The notes beneath the pieces were generated by a model, which saw nothing but the letters and a program-made list of their open reading frames with translations, was not told where the DNA came from and did not search any database. Source: Akkermansiaceae bacterium (GTDB lineage Bacteria; Verrucomicrobiota; Verrucomicrobiia; Verrucomicrobiales; Akkermansiaceae). From it: a stretch of 64,000 bases of DNA. Shown one piece after another: positions 1 through 9,450 of this stretch; position 1 is the stretch's first letter, and every line of letters starts with the position of its first letter. The position numbers were made by a program, and so were the translations under genes. The stretch lies in NCBI GenBank assembly GCA_028822935.1, contig JAPKCM010000018.1, positions 1-64,000 on the forward strand. Reading direction: 5' to 3'.

Positions 1-1
1 C

Positions 2-1084
2 GGATGCCGTGGATTCAAGATGTTCAATACGCCGATATCTCAAACCTATCCCTCATTGCTTCGGAAAGAGGGCTACTTTGTCGGGCACGTCGGCAAGTGG
101 CACAATGGCAAGATCCCAGCAGAGGAGTTCGACTTCAGTCGCTCGTACTTCGGTCGGCACTGGTATAAGGTCGATGGTAAAAGGGTCCATGTGACTCAAA
201 GGAACGAAATGGATTCGCTCCAGTTCTTAGAAGAGCGGCCCAAGGATCAGCCGTTCTGCCTGACGGTCGCCTTTTTCGCGACACATGCTGAGGATTCGCA
301 CAAGGATCAGTTTCTTCCCCAACCAGAGAGCATGAAGCTTTATCGGGATGTCAACGTTCCTGTTCCGGCCAATGCGACGGAGGAATCGTGGAAGCGCTTA
401 CCGAAGTTTTTTGATGAGAAGAACGAAGGGCGCAATCGCTGGCACTGGCGCTTTGATTCGCCCGAGAAATATCAGCGGATGATGAAGAACTACTATCGCT
501 TGGCGACAGAGGTCGATCGCACCTGTGGTAAGATCCTCAAAGAACTCGAGCGCCAGGGTGAGCTTAATAACACCCTCGTTATCTTCACGACTGACAATGG
601 CTACTATCATGCCGAGCACGGATTAGCGGACAAGTGGTATCCCCATCAGGAGAGCATACGGGTTCCCCTTATCATTCGGGATCCTCGGATGTCTGCCGAA
701 AAGAAAGGGAAGACGAACTCCGATTTCACCTTAAGTGTTGATTTAGCCCCCACTCTTTTGGCGGCGGCCGGAGTTGAGGCTCCAGCGGGAATGCAAGGAA
801 CCGATATTGCTCCCCTCTATCTCGCGAGCAAGAAACCCAAATGGCGCGAGGAGTTCTTTTATGAACACCCCACCTTGCGGAACGCCAGTTTCATCCCGGC
901 TTCTGAAGCGCTGGTGCGTAAAGATTGGAAGTATTTCTATTGGCCAGAGAGCAAGACCGAACAGCTCTTTGACATCAAGAATGATCCTCACGAGGAAAAT
1001 GATCTCGCCAATGATCCTAAGCAGGAAAAACGAGTGGAAGAGATGCGCACTCGTTTCAATCAGCTCAAACTAGCAGCTCAGTAA
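2..1084 (+). CDS. Sulfatase (arylsulfatase family), 5' end cut by window edge
   Basis: The reading frame is open from base 2, so the true start lies upstream and only the last 360 or so residues are present. Visible family signatures are GHVGKWHNG near the start and [12 protein letters not shown] with a following [17 protein letters not shown] block, typical of formylglycine-dependent sulfatases acting on exported sulfated carbohydrates. The C-terminal part with [17 protein letters not shown] is the usual sulfatase tail. The catalytic Cys/Ser-x-Pro-x-Arg site lies before the window. Sulfatases are abundant in Verrucomicrobiota that degrade sulfated polysaccharides; the substrate cannot be told from this fragment. 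No terminator is visible in the 93 bases before the convergent esterase gene. Confidence 0.93.
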   Translation, partial: GCRGFKMFNTPISQTYPSLLRKEGYFVGHVGKWHNGKIPAEEFDFSRSYFGRHWYKVDGKRVHVTQRNEMDSLQFLEERPKDQPFCLTVAFFATHAEDSHKDQFLPQPESMKLYRDVNVPVPANATEESWKRLPKFFDEKNEGRNRWHWRFDSPEKYQRMMKNYYRLATEVDRTCGKILKELERQGELNNTLVIFTTDNGYYHAEHGLADKWYPHQESIRVPLIIRDPRMSAEKKGKTNSDFTLSVDLAPTLLAAAGVEAPAGMQGTDIAPLYLASKKPKWREEFFYEHPTLRNASFIPASEALVRKDWKYFYWPESKTEQLFDIKNDPHEENDLANDPKQEKRVEEMRTRFNQLKLAAQ

Positions 1085-1177
1085 TTTGACCTCCTTCGTG
1101 CCTATACTCTGGTATTCAAGCTCCGTGGGGATCCGGATGAAACGCTCCTTGGTATCAGTCGCGCGCGACTGAAGCGC

Positions 1178-1894
1178 TTAGCGTTTTTTGTTGGCAAGCC
1201 AGTCCCAGAGCTTGGGGCTGGCGTAGGCATCGGACCAGGAATTGTGTCCGACGTCTTTGAGTCTGGTGAAAGTGATCTTTTTACCGCCGGCTATTTTGAC
1301 TGCTTCCACCATTTCCTCTGACTTTGAAATAGGGACGACGGTGTCGGCGTCTCCGTGCCAGTTCCAAATAGGGATGTCGACTAGCTTGGCCGCGTTCTTG
1401 GGATTTCCTCCGCCACAGATGGGGACGACGGCGGCAAAGGTGTCTGGCAGCCGGCTCGCCAGCTCCCAGGACCCGAAGCCTCCCATGCTCAGACCCGTGA
1501 GGTAAATGCGTGAGTCATTGATAGGAAACTGCTTCCGGACCTGGGCGAGCAGTTTGATGAGGATCTCCTGTTGATCATCGTTGGACCACCACGAAGATTT
1601 CGGGCATTGTGGAGAAATGAGGATGTAAGGAAGCCCTTTTTCGGATTCGGCGAGCTTGGGTGGCCCCCATTTCTTTACAATGGAAAGAGGGCCATTGCTC
1701 TCCCCGCGTCCGTGGAGAAACAGGATCAGGGGATATTTTTGTTCCTTCTTGGAAGGATCAAATCCTTTTGGGAGATACTGAAGGTAGGGCACCGAGGTCT
1801 TTTCATCGATTTTCAGCGAGGTTTCGATTTGTTTGCCAGATTGGGCGCAAAGTGGGAGAGACATGAGAAAAAGGGCAATTGAGGACTTAAGCAT
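1178..1894 (-). CDS. Secreted alpha/beta-hydrolase esterase (PHB depolymerase/dienelactone hydrolase-like)
   Basis: A 238-residue protein with a Sec signal peptide (about residues 1-18, ending LCAQ). The alpha/beta-hydrolase catalytic triad is readable: nucleophile Ser136 in GLSMGGF, acid Asp184 in HGDADTVVP, and His217 in VGHNSW. The ILFLHGRGESNG block at about 57-68 is the oxyanion-hole strand. This layout is that of the single-domain esterases often annotated as phospholipase/carboxylesterase or feruloyl-esterase-like proteins in PVC bacteria; the substrate is unknown. The gene converges on the sulfatase and is divergent from accB. The start at ATG 1894 is preceded by an AAGG-like ribosome site. 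Confidence 0.85.
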   Translation of the reverse strand: MLKSSIALFLMSLPLCAQSGKQIETSLKIDEKTSVPYLQYLPKGFDPSKKEQKYPLILFLHGRGESNGPLSIVKKWGPPKLAESEKGLPYILISPQCPKSSWWSNDDQQEILIKLLAQVRKQFPINDSRIYLTGLSMGGFGSWELASRLPDTFAAVVPICGGGNPKNAAKLVDIPIWNWHGDADTVVPISKSEEMVEAVKIAGGKKITFTRLKDVGHNSWSDAYASPKLWDWLANKKR

Positions 1895-2049
1895 GCCGCC
1901 TTTTAAAGGCGGACGCAGGAAAGGGGAACCTCCAAGTGCGGGAGATTTTCGGGCTCTTTGTAGTTCTTAACAAGTCTCTTGCTCCCATCGCCAATTGGTC
2001 CTAGAGTCCCCCCCAGCGCCTCGCGCTTATCCATAACCCGAACTTTCTC

Positions 2050-2508
2050 GTGGACCTCTCTGAAATCCGAAAAATCGTTAAGCTCATGGATGATCATGGG
2101 CTCTCCGTCTTCCAGTTCGAAAAGGAAGATTTTAGTATCAAGCTTAAGAAGGGCGCTGACCTGGAAGACCTCCAGAGGGCTCTGGCGTCTGCTCAGGTGG
2201 CCCCAGCGGTTGCCGTTCCGGCACCTGTCTCTTATCCTGCCGTCGATTCCGCTCCTCCCACTGAGAGTGAGAGTGGCGAAGCAATCAACTCTCCCATGGT
2301 GGGAACCTTCTATCGCAAATCTTCTCCTGAAACTCCTTCCTTTGTGAACGTGGGTGATTCCATTTCCGAAGGGCAGACTTTGTGCATCATTGAAGCAATG
2401 AAGGTGATGAATGAGATCAAGGCGGAGACCTCGGGGACGATTACCGAGATATGCATTGAAGACGGGAATTCCGTCCAATTCGGTGACGTTCTTTTCCGAA
2501 TTAAGTAA
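2050..2508 (+). CDS. accB: Biotin carboxyl carrier protein of acetyl-CoA carboxylase
   Basis: 152 residues, normal length for AccB. The C-terminal biotinyl domain (about 75-152) contains SPMVGTFYR and the biotinylation motif EAMKVMNEI with the acceptor Lys118. An Ala/Pro/Val-rich linker (about 48-72) joins it to the N-terminal helix [18 protein letters not shown]. The start is GTG at 2050; the family N-terminus begins exactly there. It carries carboxybiotin between biotin carboxylase and carboxyltransferase in the first committed step of fatty acid synthesis, in the cytoplasm. It sits 56 bases before accC, as in most bacteria, so the two are almost certainly co-transcribed. Confidence 0.96.
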   Translation: MDLSEIRKIVKLMDDHGLSVFQFEKEDFSIKLKKGADLEDLQRALASAQVAPAVAVPAPVSYPAVDSAPPTESESGEAINSPMVGTFYRKSSPETPSFVNVGDSISEGQTLCIIEAMKVMNEIKAETSGTITEICIEDGNSVQFGDVLFRIK

Positions 2509-2564
2509 TTAAATTTTGCTGCTCCTTCGTATTTGAGGAAAGTAGCGCACCTTATCTATTCGCC

Positions 2565-3923
2565 ATGTTTAAGCGAGTTCTTGTAGCAAACCGGGGGGAA
2601 ATTGCCCTTCGAATCATCCGCTCCTGTCGTGAGTTGGGAGTCGAATCTGTCGCCGTTTACTCGGAGGCCGATGTGGATTCAATGCACGTCCATCTCGCCG
2701 ATGAGGCGGTCTGCATCGGCAGGTGGCCGAGTAGCGAAAGCTATCTCAAGCCTGATCGAATCATCGCGGCTGCCGAGATCACCGAGGCGGACGCCATTCA
2801 TCCCGGTTACGGATTCTTATCCGAAAATGCCCGCTTTGCTGAGATCTGCGAGAGTTGCAATATCCAGTTTATCGGACCCTCGGCTGAGGTGATCCGCACC
2901 ATGGGTGACAAAAACACGGCCCGAGCCACTGCTGCGGCCCATGGGGTTCCGGCGACGCCCGGATCTGATGGAATTCTTTCCGGAGTCAAAGAAGGGCTCA
3001 AAGTCGCTGCCGAAGTCGGCTATCCCGTGATGATTAAAGCCACGGCAGGGGGGGGCGGTCGGGGAATGCGGCCTGCCATGAACGAGGGTGAATTTGAGGC
3101 GATGTTTAACGCCGCTTCGCAGGAGGCGATCGCTTGTTTCGGCAACGGTGATTGCTATATCGAGAAATTCGTTCTCAACCCACATCACATCGAGTTTCAA
3201 GTCCTCGGTGATAGTCATGGGAATTACATTCATCTCGGTGAGCGCGATTGTTCGATGCAGCGCAGGAATCAAAAGATCATTGAGGAGTGTCCAAGCCCGC
3301 TCATTTCCGAGGAGCTTCGTCAGCGTATGGGCGACGCCTCGCAGCGCTTGATTGAGGCAATTGATTATCAAAATGCCGGGACGATCGAGTATCTCGTCGA
3401 TGAGAAGGCTGAGAATTTTTACTTCATGGAGATGAACACCCGGATCCAGGTGGAGCATCCCGTGACCGAAGAGGTGATGGGTTGCGAGCTGATTAAGGAG
3501 CAGATCCGAATTGCGGCTGGAGAGCCGATGTCCGATCACGTGTTGGACGCAACGCCGCGGGGTCATTCGATCGAGTGCCGTATTAACGCCGAAGATCCTT
3601 ACAATAATTTCTGCCCCAGTCCTGGAACGATTGATCTGTGGTATGCCCCTGGAGGAAAAGGGGTGCGGGTCGATACCCACGTTTATGCGGGTTACACCGT
3701 GCCTCCCTATTACGACTCGATGATTGCCAAACTAATTGTCACGGCGTCCTCGCGAGAGGTGGCCATTGCCCGCATGAAGCGTGCTTTGTCCGAGTTCCGG
3801 ATTAGGGGTATCAAAACGACGATTCCTTTTCAGCAGGAAATCATCGATCATCCCGATTTCATCAACGGGAAGTATGACATCGCATGGGTGTCTAGGTTTC
3901 TCGAAGGGAAATCCCTGTCCTGA
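2565..3923 (+). CDS. accC: Biotin carboxylase subunit of acetyl-CoA carboxylase
   Basis: 452 residues, full length. It opens with [20 protein letters not shown], carries the ATP-grasp glycine loop AGGGGRGMR at 161-169, the [15 protein letters not shown] segment and [15 protein letters not shown], all diagnostic of AccC. It carboxylates the biotin on AccB using ATP and bicarbonate. The stop codon overlaps the thiE start (TGATG at 3921-3925), so translation of the next gene is probably coupled. The C-terminal end at GKSLS is normal, so this is the single-function enzyme and not the N-terminal part of a longer acyl-CoA carboxylase. Confidence 0.97.
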   Translation: MFKRVLVANRGEIALRIIRSCRELGVESVAVYSEADVDSMHVHLADEAVCIGRWPSSESYLKPDRIIAAAEITEADAIHPGYGFLSENARFAEICESCNIQFIGPSAEVIRTMGDKNTARATAAAHGVPATPGSDGILSGVKEGLKVAAEVGYPVMIKATAGGGGRGMRPAMNEGEFEAMFNAASQEAIACFGNGDCYIEKFVLNPHHIEFQVLGDSHGNYIHLGERDCSMQRRNQKIIEECPSPLISEELRQRMGDASQRLIEAIDYQNAGTIEYLVDEKAENFYFMEMNTRIQVEHPVTEEVMGCELIKEQIRIAAGEPMSDHVLDATPRGHSIECRINAEDPYNNFCPSPGTIDLWYAPGGKGVRVDTHVYAGYTVPPYYDSMIAKLIVTASSREVAIARMKRALSEFRIRGIKTTIPFQQEIIDHPDFINGKYDIAWVSRFLEGKSLS

Positions 3924-4555
3924 TGACCCTCTCCCCCGACGCCCTTCTCTACGGCATCCTCGATCTCGGCTATGTCGAAAGAGAACGTGCCTTGGAAGTC
4001 GCGGAGCAGCTCATCCTCGGAGGAGTGAGTCTCCTCCAGCTTCGGGCAAAAGGTCACGATCCCGAAACTCTTCTCAACCTTGCAAAGGAACTCACGACCC
4101 TTTGCTCAAAGCATCACGTGCCCTTCATCGTGAACGACCATGTTCAGCTGGCAAAGGATTGCGGCGCACCCGGTCTCCATTTGGGCCAGGACGATGGCTC
4201 CTTGGACGAAGCCCGATCCATTCTAGGTCAGCATGTCCTGGTCGGACGCTCGACTCACTCGGTAGCGCAGGCTCAGGCCGCTTTGGCGGAAGGTGCCGAT
4301 TACATTGGCTTCGGGCCACTCTTTCCAACGCCAACCAAGAAAGGGCGCCCCGGCATTGGTTTGGAGAATATCGGCATCGTCGAAGAAACGGTGGGCTATG
4401 CCATTCCGGTCTTCTGTATCGGCGGAATTAAGCCAGGCAACCTTGCCGAGGTAAAAGCTGCTGGTGCAAAGCGTGTCGTCGTCGTCTCCCATCTTTTGCA
4501 AACCGCAGATGTGGCTGCTGAAACTCGAAATATCCTCAAGCAATTATCCTCATGA
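3923..4555 (+). CDS. thiE: Thiamine-phosphate synthase
   Basis: 210 residues, a TIM-barrel of the ThiE/TenI group. Recognisable blocks are LLQLRAKGHD, FIVNDHVQLAKD, GLHLGQDDG, VGRSTHS and DYIGFGPLFPTPTKKGR, which bind the pyrimidine pyrophosphate and thiazole phosphate. It joins these two to give thiamine phosphate. It overlaps accC upstream (TGATG) and the kinase downstream (ATGA), so it lies in the middle of a tightly packed operon. No other thiamine gene is nearby. TenI, the non-catalytic relative, usually lacks the pyrophosphate-site residues that are present here, so ThiE is the better call. Confidence 0.9.
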   Translation: MTLSPDALLYGILDLGYVERERALEVAEQLILGGVSLLQLRAKGHDPETLLNLAKELTTLCSKHHVPFIVNDHVQLAKDCGAPGLHLGQDDGSLDEARSILGQHVLVGRSTHSVAQAQAALAEGADYIGFGPLFPTPTKKGRPGIGLENIGIVEETVGYAIPVFCIGGIKPGNLAEVKAAGAKRVVVVSHLLQTADVAAETRNILKQLSS

Positions 4556-5469
4556 AAATTCTCGTCGGCGGCTCGGTCGCTATTGATAACGTTAAAACCC
4601 CTTCCGCAGATGAAAAGAACCTCCTCGGTGGTTCGGCATCTTACGCGGCCCTCGCCGCTTCCAAGCTTTCTTCGCCAGTTCATCTAGTCGGAGTGGTAGG
4701 TCACGATTTTCCGGAGGAGCACCTTGAAATGCTTTCCTCAAAGGGAGTGGACCTTTCGGGTCTGGAGCGTTCCGAAAAAGCCTCCTTCACCTGGACCGGA
4801 GAATACCATGAAAACATGAACGATCGCACCACTCACGAAGTGGCGATCAACGTTCTGGAAGACTGGCAGGTGAAGGTTCCCTCCGATCTCAAGGATGCCG
4901 AATTCGTCCTCCTCGCCAACATGGCTCCGCTAAACCAGCTTCAAATGCTCGATCAGTGCAACGCCAAGGAGAAATTTGTCCTCGCCGACACGATGGATCT
5001 TTGGATCACAGTGGCAAACGCCGAGCTGCACCAAGTTCTCAAGCGCATTGATTTGCTGGTGATCAACGAAGGGGAAGCACGTGAGTTTGCTGGGACCAAT
5101 AATTTGGTCCTCGCGGGTGAAATTCTTCGAGAAAAAGGTCCTGAGTTCGTGGTGATCAAGCTCGGTGAGTTTGGCGCGCTTCTTTTTGGACCGGGAGAGA
5201 AAGACTTCTTCCGCTGTGGTGCCTGGCCTCTGCGTGAGCTCGCTGATCCGACTGGAGCAGGCGATACCTTTCTTGGTGGGATGGCCGGATATCTTGCCAA
5301 AGAGAAAGCGACAAAGCCGACCTTCGATCAACTTCGCAAAGCGGTGGTTCAAGGTTCGATGCTCGCGTCCTTCACTTGCGAAGCGTTCTCGACCCGCGCC
5401 TTGGAAGACATCGATTCAGATATTCTGAACAAGCGGCTTGCGACCTTCCGCGAGATTTCCGCCTGGTAG
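4552..5469 (+). CDS. PfkB-family sugar/nucleoside kinase
   Basis: 305 residues of ribokinase fold. The PfkB signature DPTGAGDTFLGG is at 232 onward with the catalytic base Asp238, and the N-terminal GGSASYAALAASKL block forms the substrate glycine motif. NEGEAREFAG in the middle is also typical. It phosphorylates a small hydroxylated substrate with ATP; which one is not clear from sequence. Related proteins are often annotated as sugar kinases in Verrucomicrobiota. The start overlaps the thiE stop by four bases. Placement after thiE could hint at a hydroxymethylpyrimidine-like or other vitamin precursor substrate, but that is only inference. Confidence 0.88.
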   Translation: MKILVGGSVAIDNVKTPSADEKNLLGGSASYAALAASKLSSPVHLVGVVGHDFPEEHLEMLSSKGVDLSGLERSEKASFTWTGEYHENMNDRTTHEVAINVLEDWQVKVPSDLKDAEFVLLANMAPLNQLQMLDQCNAKEKFVLADTMDLWITVANAELHQVLKRIDLLVINEGEAREFAGTNNLVLAGEILREKGPEFVVIKLGEFGALLFGPGEKDFFRCGAWPLRELADPTGAGDTFLGGMAGYLAKEKATKPTFDQLRKAVVQGSMLASFTCEAFSTRALEDIDSDILNKRLATFREISAW

Positions 5470-5560
5470 TCCCCGAAGGAGGAGGTGCGGAGCCACGGTG
5501 TTTTGCGAGAGTTGACGGAGTAGCGTTGCTTTTTGAAAGAGGCCATGCAGGGTCGCTTCT

Positions 5561-8065
5561 GTGCCGTCCCTCGATCCTTCTCGCGTCGCTGATCCGTCTT
5601 CGAACTCCGAAATTCTTGATGCGTTTCTTGAGTTCCTGATCGAGAGCGGAATCGAGCCGTATGATCATCAAGAGGAGGCGATTCTTGAGCTCTACGAGGG
5701 GAAGAATGTTATTCTGAATACCCCGACGGGATCGGGGAAATCGTTGGTGGCGCTGGCCTTGCACTTTCGCGCGATCTGTCAGAAGCGGCGGTCGTATTAC
5801 ACCGTGCCGATCAAGGCGCTCGCGAATGAGAAGTTTCTATCGCTGTGCGAAAGCTTCGGGCCGGAGAACGTGGGGATGATTACGGGAGACGCGACGGTCA
5901 ACGCGCAGGCTCCGGTGATTTGCTGCACGGCGGAGATTCTATCGAACCTCGCGCTGCGTGAGGGGTCGCGGGCGCAGGTGGATGAGGTGATCATGGACGA
6001 GTTCCATTATTACTCGGACTTGGAGCGTGGCGTGGCGTGGCAGGTGCCCTTGCTGACGATGTCACAGGCGAGATTTCTACTGATGTCGGCGACGCTCGGG
6101 GATACTTCGTTTTTTGAGAAAGAGCTGACCGAATTGACGGGAGTGGAAACGGTGTTGGTAAAGTCGGAGATTCGACCGGTGCCGCTGGAGTTTGAGTATA
6201 GCCTCACTCCGCTGGAGGAAAAGGTTGAGGAGTTGGTTGATGCCGGGAGAGCGCCGATTTACTTGGTACATTTCACCCAACTGGCGTGTGCGCGGACGGC
6301 GCAGAATTTGATGAGCCGGAATTTCTGCTCGAAGGAGGAGAAGGCTGGAATTGCAGAGGTGCTGGAGGGAGCGGATTTTCGAAGTCCCTATGGCAAGGAG
6401 ATGAAGAAGCTCCTGCGGCACGGGCTGGGGATTCATCATGCGGGCTTGCTGCCGAAGTATCGCGTGCTGGTGGAGAAGCTGGCGCAGCGGGGGTTGATGA
6501 AGGTGATTTGTGGGACCGATACCCTGGGGGTTGGCGTGAATGTGCCGATTCGGACAGTCTTATTTACGCAGCTCTATAAATTTGGGGGTCAAAGTACGAA
6601 AATTCTCGCTGTGCGGGATTTTCGGCAGATTTGTGGTCGAGCCGGACGGAAGGGGTTTGACGATGTGGGCTACGTGGTGGCGCAGGCTCCGGAATATGTC
6701 ATCGATAACAAACGGGCCGGCGAGAAGGCCGCAGCGAAGGGGAAGAAGAGCAAGGGAGCGAAGAAGAAGCCTCCTGAGAGGGGCTTTGTGAACTGGGATG
6801 AGAAAACTTTCCAAAAGCTCCAGGTAGCACCGCCGGAGAAATTGATTTCGAGCTTCAACGTGCGGCACGGCACTTTGCTGAATGTGCTGAGTCGGAGTGA
6901 AGAGGATGGGTGCGCGGAGTTGCGTCGGATGATCACGGCGTCGCATGAGACCGAGACCAAGAAGAAGGGCCTGCGGCGAAAGGCTTTTGCGCTCTTTAAA
7001 GGATTGGTGGAAGGCAAGGTGCTCACGATTATTCCGAAGGAGGAGCGGAGTGGGTCGGCGAAGGTGAAGTTGAATGTGGAGTTGCAGGATGACTTCACGA
7101 TGAACCAGGCGCTGGGCTTGTATTTGCTGGAGACAATTCCGCAGTTGGAACAGGAAGGATCGGAATTCACGCTAAATGTGCTGTCCTTGGTGGAGGCAAT
7201 TTTGGAGGACCCGACGGTGGTGCTGCGGAAGCAGACGGATAAGGTTAAGACGGCGCTGGTGACACAGATGAAGGCGGATGGGGTGGAATACGATGACCGG
7301 ATGGAGGCGCTTGATGAAGTGGAGCACCCGAAGCCGGGGAAGGATTTCATTTACGACACTTATAATCAGTTTGTCCTCCTGAATCCGTGGGCGAAGGAAG
7401 CGGGAGTGCGGCCGAAGTCGGTGGCACGGGAGATGTTTGAGAACTGGTTGAGCTTCGAGGACTACGTGAAGATTTATGGCTTGGAGCGGAGTGAGGCGGT
7501 GCTCCTCCGACATCTTTCTGAAGTTTACAAAGTGCTGGCGCAAACGGTGCCTCCGGCGCTGAAGACTGAGGAGATGGAAGAAGCAGAAGCTTTCTTTGGT
7601 GAGATGCTACGCGGGGTGGACTCGAGTTTGATTGATGAGTGGGAGAAGCTGAAGGATCCGGAGGGAGAAGTGACCAAGAAGGTGGCGGAGCCCAAGAGGG
7701 TGGTGCCGTTTACACGGAAGAAACTGGAGTTCGAGCGCGCAGTGCGGCGGACAGTCTTTGATTTTGTGAAGCTGCTCTCAAGAGAGGATTGCGAGGGAGC
7801 GCTTTCTCTCGTGGAGGGGGAATGGAAGATTCCCCAGCTTAAGGCGCGGCTTACGGATTACCACGAAGAGCACGGGATGATCCGGCTTGATCCGGAGGCG
7901 CGGAGTACGAAGTTCTTCCGAAAAGAGGGGGGCAAAGTCGAGCAGATGCTCGTCGATGACCAAGAACTCAACGACTGGCAGGTCGTGCTTGAGGTGGACT
8001 TCGTAAAGTCAGACGAGGAAGAGCGAGCCGTCCTCGATCTCGTAGAACTGGGCCCCCTCGTTTGA
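5561..8065 (+). CDS. Ski2-like DEAD/DEAH-box helicase with DUF3516-type C-terminus
   Basis: 834 residues. Motifs in order: Walker A TPTGSGKS at 54-61, the motif II variant DEFH at 146-149, SAT at 176-178, [26 protein letters not shown] and the motif VI stretch [19 protein letters not shown] and the motif V/VI spacing place it with the Ski2/Mtr4/Brr2 superfamily 2 helicases and not with RecQ or Lhr. A lysine-rich linker ([19 protein letters not shown]) follows the helicase core, then about 400 residues resembling the DUF3516 extension of bacterial relatives. The role is probably RNA or DNP remodelling and is not established for this family. The start is GTG at 5561; the window shows no operon partner. 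Confidence 0.85.
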   Translation: MPSLDPSRVADPSSNSEILDAFLEFLIESGIEPYDHQEEAILELYEGKNVILNTPTGSGKSLVALALHFRAICQKRRSYYTVPIKALANEKFLSLCESFGPENVGMITGDATVNAQAPVICCTAEILSNLALREGSRAQVDEVIMDEFHYYSDLERGVAWQVPLLTMSQARFLLMSATLGDTSFFEKELTELTGVETVLVKSEIRPVPLEFEYSLTPLEEKVEELVDAGRAPIYLVHFTQLACARTAQNLMSRNFCSKEEKAGIAEVLEGADFRSPYGKEMKKLLRHGLGIHHAGLLPKYRVLVEKLAQRGLMKVICGTDTLGVGVNVPIRTVLFTQLYKFGGQSTKILAVRDFRQICGRAGRKGFDDVGYVVAQAPEYVIDNKRAGEKAAAKGKKSKGAKKKPPERGFVNWDEKTFQKLQVAPPEKLISSFNVRHGTLLNVLSRSEEDGCAELRRMITASHETETKKKGLRRKAFALFKGLVEGKVLTIIPKEERSGSAKVKLNVELQDDFTMNQALGLYLLETIPQLEQEGSEFTLNVLSLVEAILEDPTVVLRKQTDKVKTALVTQMKADGVEYDDRMEALDEVEHPKPGKDFIYDTYNQFVLLNPWAKEAGVRPKSVAREMFENWLSFEDYVKIYGLERSEAVLLRHLSEVYKVLAQTVPPALKTEEMEEAEAFFGEMLRGVDSSLIDEWEKLKDPEGEVTKKVAEPKRVVPFTRKKLEFERAVRRTVFDFVKLLSREDCEGALSLVEGEWKIPQLKARLTDYHEEHGMIRLDPEARSTKFFRKEGGKVEQMLVDDQELNDWQVVLEVDFVKSDEEERAVLDLVELGPLV

Positions 8066-8223
8066 GCCACCCACCAGCTCTCAGCTTCAGCGTCGGGAAC
8101 CAAAACCAGAATCAGGGAAACTCGATCCGCCGATTACGCCGATGATCGCAGATTAGGTTGAGGACCTTGGTTGCCGAGTTCATGAAAAAACTGCGGACCA
8201 CCAGCTCTGCATCATTCTCCAAA

Positions 8224-9258
8224 TTAGCCCGGCAAAGCGCGGTAGTAGGCACCACGCCCTTTGCCTCGGCGTTCGGCATGGCCACTCTCCACGAGTTCTG
8301 TGAATTTGTCCTTCAGGGTGTTTCGGTTCGCATTGAGTTGCTCAACCGCTTCCCGAACCGTGAGACTGCCCTGCGTCTTCAGCAGATCAAGCAAGCGACC
8401 TGCCAGTGGGGAAAGGTTGTCAGAAATAGGCGAAACTGAAGGCGTTTCTCTCGATCTTTCCAAGCGCTCCTTAAGGCGTCCGATTTGAGACTTCATTGCT
8501 CTCAGGAAAAAGATGACCCACGGTTCCCAATCCGATGTCTTGCCAAAGGATATCTGAGTCCTCCGGAGAGCGAGGTAGTAAGCTTCCTTATTATGCTCCA
8601 CGACGCTTTCGAGCGAGGCATACGAAGCGTAGGTATATCCCGAACGGAGAAGCATCAGGTTGGTGAGCACGCGAGAAAGTCTTCCATTTCCGTCCTGGAA
8701 CGGATGAATCGCGAGGAACACCACGTTGAAGATCGCGATGCGTATGAGCGGATGAAGGATCGGATCGGCTTCTTCCTTGGTATTCCAATTTAGAAGGAAC
8801 TCCATCAGCTGGGATGTTTTGAATGGCGAAGCGGTCTCAAAGACGATCCCGATCTGCTGGCCTTCGGCATCGAAGGCGGCGACGTGATTGTCGAGGGTCT
8901 TCCATTGCCCGCGATGCCGTTCATCCTTGTCGCTATACCTCAGAAGATCACGGTGGAGTTGAAAGAGAATATTCTCGGAGATACGCAGGTCTTGCCACGT
9001 GGTCTGAACCGAATCCATGACGTAGGCATAGCCTACCACCTCCTGTTCATCGCGAGACTGAAAGGACTCCTTCCCGAGATCGCCAATGAGCGTTTCGACC
9101 TCACTATCACTGAGCTTCGCCCCCTCAATTCGAGTCGATGACCCAGCACTCTCGATCGTCGCGATCCGGCGAAGGGAGCGTAGTGTTTCTCTCCCGAGAT
9201 CACCCAGTGCTCTCCATTCGCCTTTGAACTCGTCGATCCCGGCAATCAAGGTGAGCAT
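8224..9258 (-). CDS. Fic-domain AMP-transferase with C-terminal winged helix
   Basis: 344 residues. The Fic active-site motif HPFQDGNGRLSR is at 185-196 with the catalytic His185. The autoinhibitory motif S-x-x-x-E-G (STRIEG, 41-46) lies N-terminal of the Fic core, which makes it a class II, self-restrained Fic protein. Residues from about 275 to the end look like a winged-helix DNA-binding domain (QGSLTVREAVEQLNANRNTL). Such proteins transfer AMP to protein hydroxyls; targets are unknown. No antitoxin partner is adjacent. The ATG at 9258 is the first ATG; the frame stays open upstream without another ATG, so a non-ATG start slightly upstream is possible. Confidence 0.9.
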   Translation of the reverse strand: MLTLIAGIDEFKGEWRALGDLGRETLRSLRRIATIESAGSSTRIEGAKLSDSEVETLIGDLGKESFQSRDEQEVVGYAYVMDSVQTTWQDLRISENILFQLHRDLLRYSDKDERHRGQWKTLDNHVAAFDAEGQQIGIVFETASPFKTSQLMEFLLNWNTKEEADPILHPLIRIAIFNVVFLAIHPFQDGNGRLSRVLTNLMLLRSGYTYASYASLESVVEHNKEAYYLALRRTQISFGKTSDWEPWVIFFLRAMKSQIGRLKERLERSRETPSVSPISDNLSPLAGRLLDLLKTQGSLTVREAVEQLNANRNTLKDKFTELVESGHAERRGKGRGAYYRALPG

Positions 9259-9450
9259 CTCATTGCTTGGCTGGAAATCGGGTGGAAGCGGAGTTGAAAG
9301 CAGATGGCACGGGAGTTGCCTCGCTCTGAAGCAGCGACGCTCAACCTGAAAGAATTTGAAGGGGTTCCCAATCTTTCGCTCGCGAAGGTTGGACCTTATG
9401 AGCTTGGAGCCTGAAGTGAGGCGGAAGAATGAGGGACTCGAGGCTTTGGT

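Noticed and set aside
8066-8223. Repeat-like text (GATTACGCCGATGATCGCAG) between the helicase and Fic genes
   Set aside because: Looks like a degenerate intergenic repeat, but a single copy in the window gives no support.
9304-9414. 36-codon plus-strand frame (ELPRSEAATLNLKEFEGVPN-like text) between the Fic gene and the DUF1501 gene
   Set aside because: No homology signal, no ribosome site; too short to support.
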